NCBI GenBank assembly: GCA_963730165.1
Contig: CAVSQS010000004.1
Location: 59,124 to 123,123, forward strand
Origin: DASSQJ01 sp963730165
Lineage (GTDB): Bacteria > Actinomycetota > Actinomycetes > Actinomycetales > Dermatophilaceae
DNA: 64,000 bases
Direction of reading: 5' to 3'
The position numbers and the translations under genes were made by a program. This document shows, piece by piece, positions 16,017 to 25,060 of this stretch (position 1 is the first letter of the stretch; every line of letters begins with the position of its first letter). The notes under the pieces were generated by a model. It did not search any database and was not told the origin of the DNA. It saw nothing but the letters and a program-made list of their open reading frames with translations.

Positions 16017-19000
16017 ATGTTCCGGACCCCGTTGCGCCGGCTCGTCGCGAGGGCCGCCGTCGGCGCCCTCGCCGTCGCCGCCCCCGTGGCGCTGACCCCG
16101 ACGACCGCGTCGGCCGTCGACGCCCCGAGCGAGCTCTTCTTCTCCGAGTACGTCGAGGGATCGAGCAACAACAAGGCCCTCGAGGTCTACAACGGCACCG
16201 GCAGCGCGGTCGACCTGGCCGCCGGCGGCTACGCGGTCACGATGTACTTCAACGGGAGCACCTCGACCGGCCTGACCCTCGACCTCACCGGCAGCGTCGC
16301 CGACGGGGACGTCTACGTCCTCGCCCAGTCGAGCGCCTCGGCCGAGATCCTCGCCCAGGCGGACCAGACCAGCGGCAGTGGCTGGTTCAACGGCGACGAC
16401 GCGATCACCCTCGTCAGGAACGGCGTGGTCGTCGACTCGATCGGCCAGATCGGCGTGGACCCGGGGAGCGAGTGGGGATCGGGCGACACGAGCACCGCGG
16501 ACAACACCCTCCGCCGGACGGTCTGCGCCGGGGACGCCGACCCGACCGACGCATTCGACCCCGCGACCGAGTGGGCGGGCTTCCCGAGGAACACCTTCGA
16601 CGGCCTCGGCTCGCACACCGCGTCCTGCGGCGGCGGCCCGGTCGAGGACACGGCACCGGGCGTCGCGGAGACCTCTCCCTCGGCGGGCTCCACCCTCGCG
16701 CGCACCCAGGACATCCGGGTCTCCTTCACCGAACCCGTGACGCTGGCCCCCGACGCCGTCTCGCTCTCGTGCACGGAGTCCGGCCACGTCGCCGTCTCGC
16801 TCTCGCCGAGCGGCACGTCCGCCTTCTACGTCGACCCCGGCGTCGACCTCGTCGACGGCGAGACCTGCACCCTCGGCGTCGTCGCCGGCGGGGTCTCGGA
16901 CCTCGACGGGAACGACCCCCCCGACGGGATGGATGCCGACTACTCCGAGGACTTCGCCGTCGTGAGCCTCTGCACGACCGGCACCACGACCATCCCCGAG
17001 ATCCAGGGCTCCGGCGCCCGAGCGGCCGTGACCGGCCCCGTCGACACCCGCGGGGTCGTCACCGCCGACTACGAGGGCAGGAGCCCGAACCTGCGCGGCT
17101 TCTACCTTCAGGACGCCACCGGTGACGGCGACCCGGCGACCTCCGACGGCATCTTCGTCTTCAACGGCAACAACGACTCGGTCTCGGCCGGGGACGTCGT
17201 GGGGGTGCGCGGCAGCGCCGAGGACTACCAGGACCAGACCCAGATCGGCTCGGTCGCCGCGATAGAGCGCTGCGGGTCCGGGACGGTCGCGCCGACCACC
17301 GTCAAGCTGCCCGTACCCAGTACCGACTACTACGAGCGGTACGAGGGCATGCTCGTCCGCTACGAGCAGACCCTCTACGTCACCGAGCACTACCAGCTCG
17401 GCAGGTTCGGGCAGGTGACGGTCTCCAGCGGTGACCGACTCCGCCAGCCGACCAACGTCGTCGAGCCGGGCGCTGCCGCGAAGGCGCTCCAGGCCGAGAA
17501 CGAGCGCAACCGCGTCATCGTCGACGACACCCGGAACAACCAGAACCCCGACCCGATCATCTGGGGTCGTGGCGGCCAGCCGCTCACCGCGGAGAACACC
17601 CTCCGCGGTGGCGACACGGTGACGGGCGCGACCGGCATCATGACGTACACGTGGGCGGGCAGCTCCGCGAGCGGGAACGCCTGGCGGCTGCGTCCGCTGA
17701 CCCAGAGCGGCGACGGCATCGAGTTCGAGGCGACCGACCCGCGCCCGACCGACGCTCCCGACGTGGGTGGTGCGGTCCAGGTGGCCGGGATGAACCTGCT
17801 CAACTACTTCAACACCTTCAGCGGCTGCACCGGCGGGGTCGAGGGGCCCTCGATGGACTGCCGGGGCGCCGACACCCAGACCGAGTTCGACCGGCAGAAG
17901 GCCAAGACCGTCGCGGCGCTCACGGCGATGGACGCAGACGTCATCGGGGTCAACGAGATCGAGAACGACGGCTACGGTCCGCAGTCCGCGATCGCGACGC
18001 TCGTCGACGCGCTCAACGACGAGCTCGGCGCCGGCACCTACGCCTTCATCGATGCCGATGCCGCGACCGGTCAGGTCGACGCCCTCGGTGACGACGCCAT
18101 CAAGGTCGGGTTCCTCTACCAACCCGCGTCGGTCACCCCGGTCGGCGACACCGCGGTCCTGAACACCGAGGAGTTCGTCAACGCCGGGGAGGACTCGGCG
18201 AAGAACCGTCCCTCGCTCGCGCAGTCGTGGAGGAGCACCGAGACGGGGGGCGTCTTCACCGTCGACGTCAACCACCTGAAGTCCAAGGGCTCCGCGTGCG
18301 ACACCTCGCCCGACACCGGTGACGGCCAAGGCAACTGCTCCGAGGTCCGCCTGCGCGCCGCGCGCCTGCTCGTCGACTGGTTGGCCACCGACCCGACCCA
18401 CGTCGACGACGCGGATGTCCTCCTCGTCGGTGACTACAACTCCTACGCCAAGGAGGACCCGATCCGCGCCCTCGAGGACGGAGGGTTCACCAACCTCGTG
18501 GAGAGGTTCCAGGGTGAGGACGCGTACTCGTACGTCTTCGACGGGCAGTGGGGCTACCTCGACCAGGCGATGGGGTCGGCGACGATGACGGGCCAGGTCA
18601 CCGGGGTGGCCGACGTCCACATCAACGCCGACGAGCCGTCGGTCCTCGACTACAACACCGACTTCAAGTCGGCGGACCAGGTCGAGTCGCTCTACGCGCC
18701 GGACATGTACCGGGTCAGCGACCACGACCCGGTACTCGTCGGGATCACGCCGGCCCGCTCCTACGGCACCGACGGTCTCGCCGGCCCGCTGTCGAAACCC
18801 AACCGCTCGGTCAAGGCCGGCTCCACCCTCCCCGTGAAGGCGGCCTTCACCTCGCGGGACGGCTCCGCGGTCACCGACATCGAGCCGTTCGTCACGGTCC
18901 GCCTCGCCGGCGAGGTGGTCCTCACCGGGTCCATGACGTACGTCGACGGCTACTGGCAGTACCTGGTCCGCACCGGTGACCTGCCCGACCCGGAGGGCGC

Positions 19001-19067
19001 CTACGAGGTGACCGTGCTCGTGCCGAGCACCGGGCAGTACGTCACCGCGACGTTCGTCCTCCGGTAA
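16017..19067 (+). CDS. ExeM/NucH-type extracellular endonuclease
   Basis: A 1016-residue secreted protein. Residues 1-38 are a signal peptide (FRTPLRRLVAR..., cut near ASA). The order after that is: a lamin-tail-like domain (ELFFSEYVEGSSNNKALEVYN); an Ig-like segment (DTAPGVAETSPSAGSTL); an OB-fold stretch (IPEIQGSGARAAVTGPVDT); and the endonuclease/exonuclease/phosphatase domain with its motifs (DVIGVNEIEND, VDVNHLKSKGS, LVGDYNSY, VSDHDPVLVGI). A C-terminal beta domain for surface attachment or folding comes last. It should cut extracellular DNA, probably with Ca2+/Mg2+ or Mn2+. ATG 16017 follows TGGAGG. The upstream PHO-like box hints at phosphate scavenging. Confidence 0.92.
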   Translation: MFRTPLRRLVARAAVGALAVAAPVALTPTTASAVDAPSELFFSEYVEGSSNNKALEVYNGTGSAVDLAAGGYAVTMYFNGSTSTGLTLDLTGSVADGDVYVLAQSSASAEILAQADQTSGSGWFNGDDAITLVRNGVVVDSIGQIGVDPGSEWGSGDTSTADNTLRRTVCAGDADPTDAFDPATEWAGFPRNTFDGLGSHTASCGGGPVEDTAPGVAETSPSAGSTLARTQDIRVSFTEPVTLAPDAVSLSCTESGHVAVSLSPSGTSAFYVDPGVDLVDGETCTLGVVAGGVSDLDGNDPPDGMDADYSEDFAVVSLCTTGTTTIPEIQGSGARAAVTGPVDTRGVVTADYEGRSPNLRGFYLQDATGDGDPATSDGIFVFNGNNDSVSAGDVVGVRGSAEDYQDQTQIGSVAAIERCGSGTVAPTTVKLPVPSTDYYERYEGMLVRYEQTLYVTEHYQLGRFGQVTVSSGDRLRQPTNVVEPGAAAKALQAENERNRVIVDDTRNNQNPDPIIWGRGGQPLTAENTLRGGDTVTGATGIMTYTWAGSSASGNAWRLRPLTQSGDGIEFEATDPRPTDAPDVGGAVQVAGMNLLNYFNTFSGCTGGVEGPSMDCRGADTQTEFDRQKAKTVAALTAMDADVIGVNEIENDGYGPQSAIATLVDALNDELGAGTYAFIDADAATGQVDALGDDAIKVGFLYQPASVTPVGDTAVLNTEEFVNAGEDSAKNRPSLAQSWRSTETGGVFTVDVNHLKSKGSACDTSPDTGDGQGNCSEVRLRAARLLVDWLATDPTHVDDADVLLVGDYNSYAKEDPIRALEDGGFTNLVERFQGEDAYSYVFDGQWGYLDQAMGSATMTGQVTGVADVHINADEPSVLDYNTDFKSADQVESLYAPDMYRVSDHDPVLVGITPARSYGTDGLAGPLSKPNRSVKAGSTLPVKAAFTSRDGSAVTDIEPFVTVRLAGEVVLTGSMTYVDGYWQYLVRTGDLPDPEGAYEVTVLVPSTGQYVTATFVLR

Positions 19068-19078
19068 CCCGTCGAACG

Positions 19079-19124
19079 AGGCGTCCACGCCGCCGGGGCC
19101 TTCGCTCGGGCGGCGTGGACGCCT
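19079..19124. terminator. Strong bidirectional hairpin terminator
   Basis: A perfect 16-bp stem (left arm AGGCGTCCACGCCGCC, right arm its complement) has a 14-base loop. It lies between the convergent nuclease and MDR oxidoreductase genes, 12 bases after the first stop and 10 before the second. Confidence 0.8.
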
Positions 19125-19133
19125 TGTCGCGCG

Positions 19134-20108
19134 TCAGGGGACGAGCACCACCCGGCCCGTGGCGGTGCCCTCGCCCACCGAGCGCCACGCCTCGCTCACC
19201 TCCTCGAGGCGCCGGACCTCGTGAGCGACGGTGATCCGCCCGGCGGCCGCGTGGCCGAGCACGGTGCGGAACACCTCGGCCCGACGCTGCGCGGTCAGCG
19301 CGTTGTTCGTGTAGCCGAGGACCGACGCCGTGCGGCTGCGGAGCACGGCGGAGTCGACGGACAGGGCCGGTCCGGCGCTGCTGCCGAAGTTGACGAGCCG
19401 GCCACCCTCGGCGAGGGCGCCGACGGCCGCGGTCCCGGGGGTCCCGGCGAGCGGGTCGACGACGACGTCGACCGGGCCCCCCGCCGCCTCGAGCATGCGT
19501 GCGGTCAGCTCGACGGGGAGCGCGTCGTCGAGCGCGACGACCGCGTCGGGGCCGACCGCGGCGGCTGCGGCCCGGGCGCGATCCGACCGGGCCGCCGCGA
19601 CGACGCGCGAGGCCCCGAGCAGCCGAGCGGCCTGCACCGCGACCTGTCCCACGACACCACCGGCGCCGAGGACGAGCACCGTCTCTCCGGCGGCGAGCCG
19701 GGCCCGGCCCTCGAGGACCTCCCACCCGGCGACGGCCGACAGCCCGAGTGCGGCGACGAGGGTGTCGGGCACGTCCGCCTCGATGGTGACGGCCTCCTCC
19801 GCACGGGCCACGGCCAGCTCCGCCATCCCGCCGTCCCCGGGCGCCATCCCCGCGCTCGACGGGAACCACACCCGCTGCCCGCGCAGGTGCTCCGGCCCCT
19901 CGCGCACGACACCGACGCCCTGGACCCCCGGGACGTACGGCAGGGCCGGCGCCCCGAAGTACGAGGTACCGCTCGCGCAGAGGAGGTCGAGCGGGGTGAT
20001 GGACACCGCGGAGACGGCGACGAGCACCTCCCCGACCCCTCCTCGCGGCTCCGCGAGGTCGGCGACCTCGGGGGGAGACCCGTGGGCGGTGACCTGGGCG
20101 GCCCGCAT
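19134..20108 (-). CDS. Quinone-oxidoreductase-like MDR, last gene of the catabolic operon
   Basis: A 324-residue zinc-free medium-chain dehydrogenase/reductase. The catalytic and structural zinc cysteines of alcohol dehydrogenases are absent. The nucleotide-binding motif is VLGAGGVVGQVAVQ, and the tail GRVVLVP is typical of the quinone oxidoreductase branch, which reduces quinones or enones with NADPH. ATG at 20108 lies two bases after the ligA-like stop, so it is the last gene of the minus-strand operon starting at 23316. A role in reducing an unsaturated ring-cleavage product is a reasonable inference. Confidence 0.85.
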   Translation of the reverse strand: MRAAQVTAHGSPPEVADLAEPRGGVGEVLVAVSAVSITPLDLLCASGTSYFGAPALPYVPGVQGVGVVREGPEHLRGQRVWFPSSAGMAPGDGGMAELAVARAEEAVTIEADVPDTLVAALGLSAVAGWEVLEGRARLAAGETVLVLGAGGVVGQVAVQAARLLGASRVVAAARSDRARAAAAAVGPDAVVALDDALPVELTARMLEAAGGPVDVVVDPLAGTPGTAAVGALAEGGRLVNFGSSAGPALSVDSAVLRSRTASVLGYTNNALTAQRRAEVFRTVLGHAAAGRITVAHEVRRLEEVSEAWRSVGEGTATGRVVLVP

Positions 20109-20110
20109 CG

Positions 20111-20473
20111 TCAGGTGGCGATGTCGGGGTAGGGGAGCGAGAACCCGGCGAGCGCTGCGCCGTAGGCCTTCTGGTACTCCAGCGGCTCGGTGCCGTCCCG
20201 CTCGAACATCGCGATGAAGAGGGTGAGCGTGAGGAAGGGGTGTGCGCCCATCCGGAAGAGGGCCACGTGGTCGTGGCTGCGCAGCGCCTCCCGCTCCTCC
20301 TCGGTGAGGGCGAGCCACGTGCTCGCCTCGCCCTCGTGGCAGTTCAGGATGCGGTTCGCCTGGGTCTCCTCCCACCACGACACCGTGCCCGCCGGGTCCT
20401 CGCGGTAGCGCTCGACGAGCTCGGGGTCGCGGTCGACGGTGAAGAGGAACTTGTCGAGCAGGTACTTGCTCAC
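20111..20473 (-). CDS. Extradiol dioxygenase small (LigA-like) subunit
   Basis: A 120-residue alpha-helical protein resembling LigA, the small subunit of protocatechuate 4,5-dioxygenase (YLLDKFLFTVDRDPELVERYREDP, then LTEEEREAL...DHVALFRMGAHPFLTL). In LigAB the small subunit caps the active site of the large one and helps select the substrate. The GTG start at 20473 overlaps the stop of the ligB-like gene (GTGA), which fixes the start and argues for 1:1 coupled synthesis. It is slightly shorter than LigA of Sphingobium (about 139 residues). Confidence 0.85.
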   Translation of the reverse strand: MSKYLLDKFLFTVDRDPELVERYREDPAGTVSWWEETQANRILNCHEGEASTWLALTEEEREALRSHDHVALFRMGAHPFLTLTLFIAMFERDGTEPLEYQKAYGAALAGFSLPYPDIAT

Positions 20474-21333
20474 GCCGGATCTCCTTCCGGGTACCAGGTG
20501 AAGTAGGCCTCCATCGTGTGGAACAGGTCGAGGCTGTCGACGTAGTCGGCGCGCACCCCGTCTCCCGCTGCGCCCATCATCAGCATGAAGTCCATGAAGC
20601 CGTGGGTGGCGTTGCCCGGGGCGTGCAGGCTCTCGAGGCTCACCTCGGCGAGGCAGCCCTCGACGTCCCCGCTCGCGATCCACTCGACGGCCTTGCGGTC
20701 GAACTCCGGGTCGGGGCCGTGCGGCCCGAACTGCCGGGGGCCGCCCAGCTCGAGGGAGAGGTGACCGGTGCCGATGATCGCGACGCGCTGGTCGCTCGGC
20801 CAGGACTCGACGAGCGCGCGGAGCGCCCGGCCGAGCTCGACGAAGCGTGTGGGCTGCGGCAGGGGCGGCGCGAAGATGTTCGTGTAGACCGGGACGATCG
20901 GCAGGTCGGCCTCCGGGCGCAGGGTGATGATCGGGCACGTCACCGAGTGGTCGATCCGCAGCTCGTTGCTGAACGCCAGGTCGAAGCCGGAGTCCAGGCC
21001 CCCACGCAGGATGTGTGACGAGAGCTCCTCGTGCCCCTCGAGCCGGAACCTCGGCAGCCCGAACTCGCGCTCCTCGTTGTACCAGTTGGCGTCGTAGACC
21101 GGCGCCTTGCCCACGAGGAACTGGGGCATGTTGTCGAGCCACAGCTGGTGGAAGTGGTCGCTGCCGACCATGACGAGCACGTCCGGTCGGGCTCGGGTCA
21201 GCGTCTCGCGGAAGCGCTCGATCTTGGCCACCCACTCGTCGGCGAACGGAGGGCGGTCGTCACCGGTCGAGGTGCTCGCGCGGTAGTAGAAGGGGTGGTG
21301 CGTCGAGGCGATGACGGCGACGACCTTGGCCAT
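20470..21333 (-). CDS. Class III extradiol ring-cleavage dioxygenase (LigB-like catalytic subunit)
   Basis: A 287-residue non-heme Fe(II) dioxygenase of the LigB superfamily, which opens catechol-type rings next to the hydroxyl pair. Expected histidines are seen: His12-His13 in ASTHHPFYY (iron ligand), VGSDHFHQLW, and IGTGHLSLEL (catalytic base region). An acidic ligand is expected in the C-terminal part. ATG 21333 follows GGAAGGAGG. The exact substrate (protocatechuate, gallate or a relative) cannot be read from sequence. Its neighbours are CoA-thioester enzymes, not the usual ligC, ligI, ligJ and ligK set. Confidence 0.88.
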   Translation of the reverse strand: MAKVVAVIASTHHPFYYRASTSTGDDRPPFADEWVAKIERFRETLTRARPDVLVMVGSDHFHQLWLDNMPQFLVGKAPVYDANWYNEEREFGLPRFRLEGHEELSSHILRGGLDSGFDLAFSNELRIDHSVTCPIITLRPEADLPIVPVYTNIFAPPLPQPTRFVELGRALRALVESWPSDQRVAIIGTGHLSLELGGPRQFGPHGPDPEFDRKAVEWIASGDVEGCLAEVSLESLHAPGNATHGFMDFMLMMGAAGDGVRADYVDSLDLFHTMEAYFTWYPEGDPA

Positions 21334-21355
21334 GGAGGGCCTCCTTCCGGACGGG

Positions 21356-22138
21356 TCAGGACTGTGGGTCGACGTACTCGGCGTTGCGGTCGACCGCGAG
21401 GTAGACGTCCATGCCGATGGGGCGCCGATCCTCCTCGGCGAGCTGTCCGAGGAGCCCGGCACACCGGGCGAGCAGCGCGAACCCCCGGAGCATCTCGACC
21501 GGAAGCCCGAGGTCGGCCAGCGCGGCGCCGCAGACCCCGGCGCCGTTGAGTGGCAGACGCCGGCCGAGAACCTGGTCGTGGACGCGCCCGACGGCCTCGA
21601 ACAACCGCAGGTGCGGGCCGCGCAGCCCCTCCTCCTCCGCGATGCCGATGAGCACGGGGGTCCGTGGATCGCCCTCCTTGTGGACGGGGTGGCCGAGGCC
21701 GGGCACGTACCTGCCCGCGTCCTTGGTCTGCCGGACCGCCTCGAGCGCCACGGCGTCCCAGCCGGCGTCGTCGTCGGGGAGCTCGTCGAGGTCCTCCAGC
21801 ACCGCGTGGAGGAAGGCGCCGCAGTCCTCGGTGACACCGAGGAAGCGGGAGCCGCCCCCGAGCAGGCCGGCGGCGAGGGCGCCCTGGAGCGAGTCGGGTG
21901 CCGACAGGTACGTCAGGCGGGCGGCGATGGCGGTCGGGGTGAAGCCGTGGTCGGCGAGCGCGACGAGGACGGACTCGAAGACCCGGGTCTCCCCGGGGGT
22001 GGGGCGGCGCATCGCGACGAGCCAGAAGGCCAGCTCCCCGAAGCCGACCTCGCCCATGAGGTCGGCCGTGAGGTCCTGCCCGAGAAGGCGGATCTCGTCG
22101 GCGCTCGAGGTTCCCAGGGAGGTGGGGAAGGTTGTCAT
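21356..22138 (-). CDS. Citryl-CoA lyase / citrate synthase-fold enzyme
   Basis: A 260-residue protein made only of the catalytic citrate-synthase fold. It is shorter than a true citrate synthase (about 370-430 residues). Family residues appear in GLGHPVHKEGDPRTP (catalytic His and the Asp-Pro-Arg motif), with a second conserved region PLNGAGVCGAALADLG. Such stand-alone domains act as citryl-CoA lyases, splitting a 3-hydroxyacyl-CoA into a CoA ester and an oxoacid. The ATG overlaps the stop of the CoA-transferase gene (ATGA at 22138), suggesting the transferase makes its CoA substrate. Confidence 0.82.
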   Translation of the reverse strand: MTTFPTSLGTSSADEIRLLGQDLTADLMGEVGFGELAFWLVAMRRPTPGETRVFESVLVALADHGFTPTAIAARLTYLSAPDSLQGALAAGLLGGGSRFLGVTEDCGAFLHAVLEDLDELPDDDAGWDAVALEAVRQTKDAGRYVPGLGHPVHKEGDPRTPVLIGIAEEEGLRGPHLRLFEAVGRVHDQVLGRRLPLNGAGVCGAALADLGLPVEMLRGFALLARCAGLLGQLAEEDRRPIGMDVYLAVDRNAEYVDPQS

Positions 22139-23316
22139 CACGGCTCCTCGGTGGGCGTCGGTCCGGAGGCGGGGGTCGACAGCCAGGTGCGGATGTCCGC
22201 CCCGTGCTCGTCGAGGGAGGGCGGCGGGAGGTCGTACCGGGCCGCGCTGCGCGAGAACCGGATCGGGTTTCGGATGGAGGGGACGGCACCGTCGCCCTGA
22301 CCGACGACGACGACCGGGTCCAGGCCCACCTCCTCGGCGAAGCGCACGCCCCCGTCGACGGAGTTGATCGGTCCGCACGGGACGCCGGCGGCGATGATGT
22401 CGCGGAACCACTCCATCGCGGTGCGGGTGCGTAGGCGCTCGACGAGGAGCGGGCGCAGCTCGTCGCGGTTGGCGGTGCGGTCCTCGTTGCGGGCGAAGCG
22501 CGGGTCGTCGGCGAGCTCGGGGGCGCCGAGCACCTCGACGAGGCGTCGGAACTGCGCGTTGTTGCCGGCGGTGACGATGAGGTCACGGTCGGCACACGGC
22601 AGCGGTTCGTAGGGGAAGAGGCTCGGGTGGCTGTTCCCCATCCGGTTCGGGACGACGCCGCCGGCGACGAAGGCGCTCGACTGGTTGACCAGGCCGGAGA
22701 GGGCCGAGGAGAGCAGGTTGACCTCGACGTGCTGCCCTTGGCCGCTCTCGTGGCGGGCGTTGAGGGCCGCGAGCACCCCGATCGTCGCGTGCAGGCCGGC
22801 CATGACGTCGAAGACCGAGATGCCGGCGCGGTATGGCGGGCCGTCCGGGTCGCCGGTCAGGCTCATCAGGCCGGAGATCGCCTGGACGATGAGGTCGTAC
22901 CCGGGCAGGTCACGGCCGCCGGTGCCACTGCCGAACCCGCTGATCGAGGCGTAGACGACCCCGGGGTTGTCGGCCGCGACGCTGTCGTAGTCGAGGCCGA
23001 AGCGCGCCAGCCCGCCCGGCTTGAAGTTCTCGATGAGCACGTCTGCCCGGCGGGCCAGCTCGCGGGCGAGGCCGACGTCGGTGTCGTCCTTGAGGTCGAG
23101 GGCCACGGACCGCTTGTTCCGGTTCACGCCGAGGTAGTAGGTCGAGATGCCGTCGCGCACCGGGGGGCTCCACGTCCTGGTGTCGTCGCCGGCCGGGGAC
23201 TCGACCTTGACGACCTCGGCGCCGAGGTCGGCGAGCAGCATCGTCGCGTAGGGGCCCGCGAGGATCCGCGAGAAGTCGGCGACGAGGAGGCCCGACAGGG
23301 GTCCGTCGGCGGTCAC
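22138..23316 (-). CDS. CaiB/BaiF family (type III) CoA transferase
   Basis: A 392-residue CoA transferase of the usual length. The catalytic aspartate is Asp141 in LPGYDLIVQA. The N-terminus has the family segments VADFSRILAGPYATMLLADLGAEVVKVE and a LIENFKPG-like region. It should move CoA from a donor thioester to a free carboxylic acid. It is the first gene of a five-gene minus-strand operon (CoA transferase, citryl-CoA-lyase-like, ligB, ligA, MDR). GTG at 23316 follows AGAGGAG. The promoter faces the amidohydrolase gene across a 194-base region with two palindromes. Confidence 0.92.
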   Translation of the reverse strand: MTADGPLSGLLVADFSRILAGPYATMLLADLGAEVVKVESPAGDDTRTWSPPVRDGISTYYLGVNRNKRSVALDLKDDTDVGLARELARRADVLIENFKPGGLARFGLDYDSVAADNPGVVYASISGFGSGTGGRDLPGYDLIVQAISGLMSLTGDPDGPPYRAGISVFDVMAGLHATIGVLAALNARHESGQGQHVEVNLLSSALSGLVNQSSAFVAGGVVPNRMGNSHPSLFPYEPLPCADRDLIVTAGNNAQFRRLVEVLGAPELADDPRFARNEDRTANRDELRPLLVERLRTRTAMEWFRDIIAAGVPCGPINSVDGGVRFAEEVGLDPVVVVGQGDGAVPSIRNPIRFSRSAARYDLPPPSLDEHGADIRTWLSTPASGPTPTEEP

Positions 23317-23337
23317 GAGGGCTCCTCTCGGAAGAAA

Positions 23338-23353
23338 ACGGACAGACGTCCGT
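23338..23353. promoter_or_regulatory. Candidate IclR operator 1
   Basis: ACGGACAGACGTCCGT has arms ACGGAC and GTCCGT. It lies just past the candidate minus-strand promoter (TTGACA on the minus strand at 23396-23391) and shares the CGGACA..GTCCG pattern with operator 2. Confidence 0.5.
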
Positions 23354-23471
23354 GACTGGATGGTTGAGTCTCGCCCGGACCCGATCCCGCTGTCAAGGCG
23401 GCGATTTTCGGCTCTTGACAGAGGCGCCCGGCCAGTTCAGGCTTGCATCAAGCGGCTAGGCGACCGCTGAG

Positions 23472-23485
23472 CGGACATATGTCCG
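23472..23485. promoter_or_regulatory. Candidate IclR operator 2
   Basis: CGGACATATGTCCG is a perfect 14-base palindrome 26 bases before the amidohydrolase ATG. It lies downstream of a TTGACA at 23415-23420 on the plus strand. The half-site matches operator 1, so one regulator, probably the IclR encoded at 25061, could control both divergent units. Confidence 0.55.
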
Positions 23486-23510
23486 ATATCAATGGCGATG
23501 GGAGTTCACG

Positions 23511-24998
23511 ATGGCGCTCGACGACGTGGCCGACGGCCGGCCGGTGGTGTTCCGCAGGGGGACGGTCCTGACGATGGATGACACGCACACGGTGCTCACC
23601 GACGCCGACGTCCTCGTCGTCGGTGACCGCATCGCCGAGGTCGGTCGCGCGCTCGAGGCCCCCGAGGGCGCGCTGGAGGTCGACGCCCGCGGCGGCATCG
23701 TCATGCCCGGGATGATCGACACCCACCGGCACATGTGGCAGACCGCGATGCGCGGCTACGGCGCCGACTGGACCCTGACCCAGTACTTCGTGTGGAACTA
23801 CCTCGAGAACGGCAGGCACTTCCGTCCCGAGGACATCCACACCGGCAACCTCATCTCGGCCTGGGAGTCCCTCGAGGCGGGTGTGACGACGACCGTCGAC
23901 TGGTCGCACGGGCTGCAGACGATCGACCACGGCGAGGCCGCCGTCGACGCGCTCGCGGCGGTGCCCGGCCGGTTCGTCCTCGCCTACGGCAACATCCAGG
24001 CCGGCCCGTGGGAGTGGAGCGCCGACCCCGCCCTGCGCTCCTTCCTCGACCGGCGCCGCGGCGACCTCTACGGCTGGCAGCTCGCCTTCGACGTCACCGG
24101 GGACCCCGAGTTCCCCGAGCGCGCCGCCTTCGAGGCCGCCCGTGACCTCGGGCTGCCGGTCACCACGCACGCGGGCGTCTGGGGCGCGACGAACGACGAC
24201 GGCATCCGGCTCATGACGGACAACGGGTTCGCCGACGAGTCGACGGTGTACGTCCACGCCGCGACCCTGACGACCGACTCCTACCACCGCATCGCCGCGA
24301 CCGGAGGCACCATCTCGGTCTCCACCGAGTCCGAGCAGAGCGCCGGCCAGGGGTACCCCCCCACCTGGCAGGTGCGCCGGCACGACATCCCGGTGGCGCT
24401 CTCGATGGACACCAGCGTCTGGTGGAGCGCCGACCTCTTCTCGGCGATGCGCAGCACGCTCGGGGCGGACCGCGCCCGCGAGCACCTCGAGGCGCACATG
24501 ACCGGGGACACGGTGACGAACGTGCAGCTGCGGGCGGAGCACGTCGTCGACTGGGCGACCCGAGGAGGCGCGCGAGCGCTCGGCACCGACGAGATCGGCC
24601 GCCTCACCCCGGGGTCGAAGGCCGACGTGGTCCTCATCCGCAACGACCACTCCACGGTGTCGTTCCCGCTGCTCAACCCCTACGGCCACGTGGCCTTCCA
24701 GGCCCAGCGCGGCGACGTGCACACCGTCCTCGTCGACGGGAGGGTGGTCAAGCACGACGGCCGGCTCGTCGGGGTGGACCTGGACGACCTGCGCCGCCGG
24801 GCGGACGGGACGGTCGAGTACCTGCGCTCGGTCATGGGCGAGGACGCCTGGACGGCCGGGATGAACCCCGAGCTGCCGGGTGAGGAGAACAAGGTCCTCG
24901 ACAACCCGTACCAGTACACCGACTTCCGCAGCGACGCCACGCGCGGCGCCCGTGGCTCGATCTTCGGCGAGCCCGGCTCCGGACGCGAGGACTCGTGA
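23511..24998 (+). CDS. Amidohydrolase superfamily protein (TRZ/ATZ-like deaminase)
   Basis: A 495-residue metal-dependent hydrolase. The HxH metal motif is His72 and His74 (DTHRHMWQ). Further ligands are expected at the His of TTHAGVWG, the His of YVHAATL, and the Asp of LSMDTSVWW. The start of the fold (FRRGTVLTMDDTHTVL) and the end (LTPGSKADVVLI) are those of the cytosine deaminase / atrazine chlorohydrolase group, which remove amino or halide groups from rings. ATG 23511 follows GGGAG. It faces the ring-cleavage operon and precedes the IclR gene, so it may prepare the substrate, for example by deamination (inference). Confidence 0.88.
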   Translation: MALDDVADGRPVVFRRGTVLTMDDTHTVLTDADVLVVGDRIAEVGRALEAPEGALEVDARGGIVMPGMIDTHRHMWQTAMRGYGADWTLTQYFVWNYLENGRHFRPEDIHTGNLISAWESLEAGVTTTVDWSHGLQTIDHGEAAVDALAAVPGRFVLAYGNIQAGPWEWSADPALRSFLDRRRGDLYGWQLAFDVTGDPEFPERAAFEAARDLGLPVTTHAGVWGATNDDGIRLMTDNGFADESTVYVHAATLTTDSYHRIAATGGTISVSTESEQSAGQGYPPTWQVRRHDIPVALSMDTSVWWSADLFSAMRSTLGADRAREHLEAHMTGDTVTNVQLRAEHVVDWATRGGARALGTDEIGRLTPGSKADVVLIRNDHSTVSFPLLNPYGHVAFQAQRGDVHTVLVDGRVVKHDGRLVGVDLDDLRRRADGTVEYLRSVMGEDAWTAGMNPELPGEENKVLDNPYQYTDFRSDATRGARGSIFGEPGSGREDS

Positions 24999-25060
24999 CC
25001 GGCTGACCGCGTAGGGTCGGCGGCAGCCATCAGCCCGCACTGCTCGGAGGGAGGGAGCCG

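Noticed and set aside
15939..19088. A 1049-codon open frame on the minus strand opposite the nuclease
   Set aside because: It is antisense to a protein with a signal peptide and intact nuclease motifs, and shows only low-complexity Asp/Gly/Val/Arg composition.
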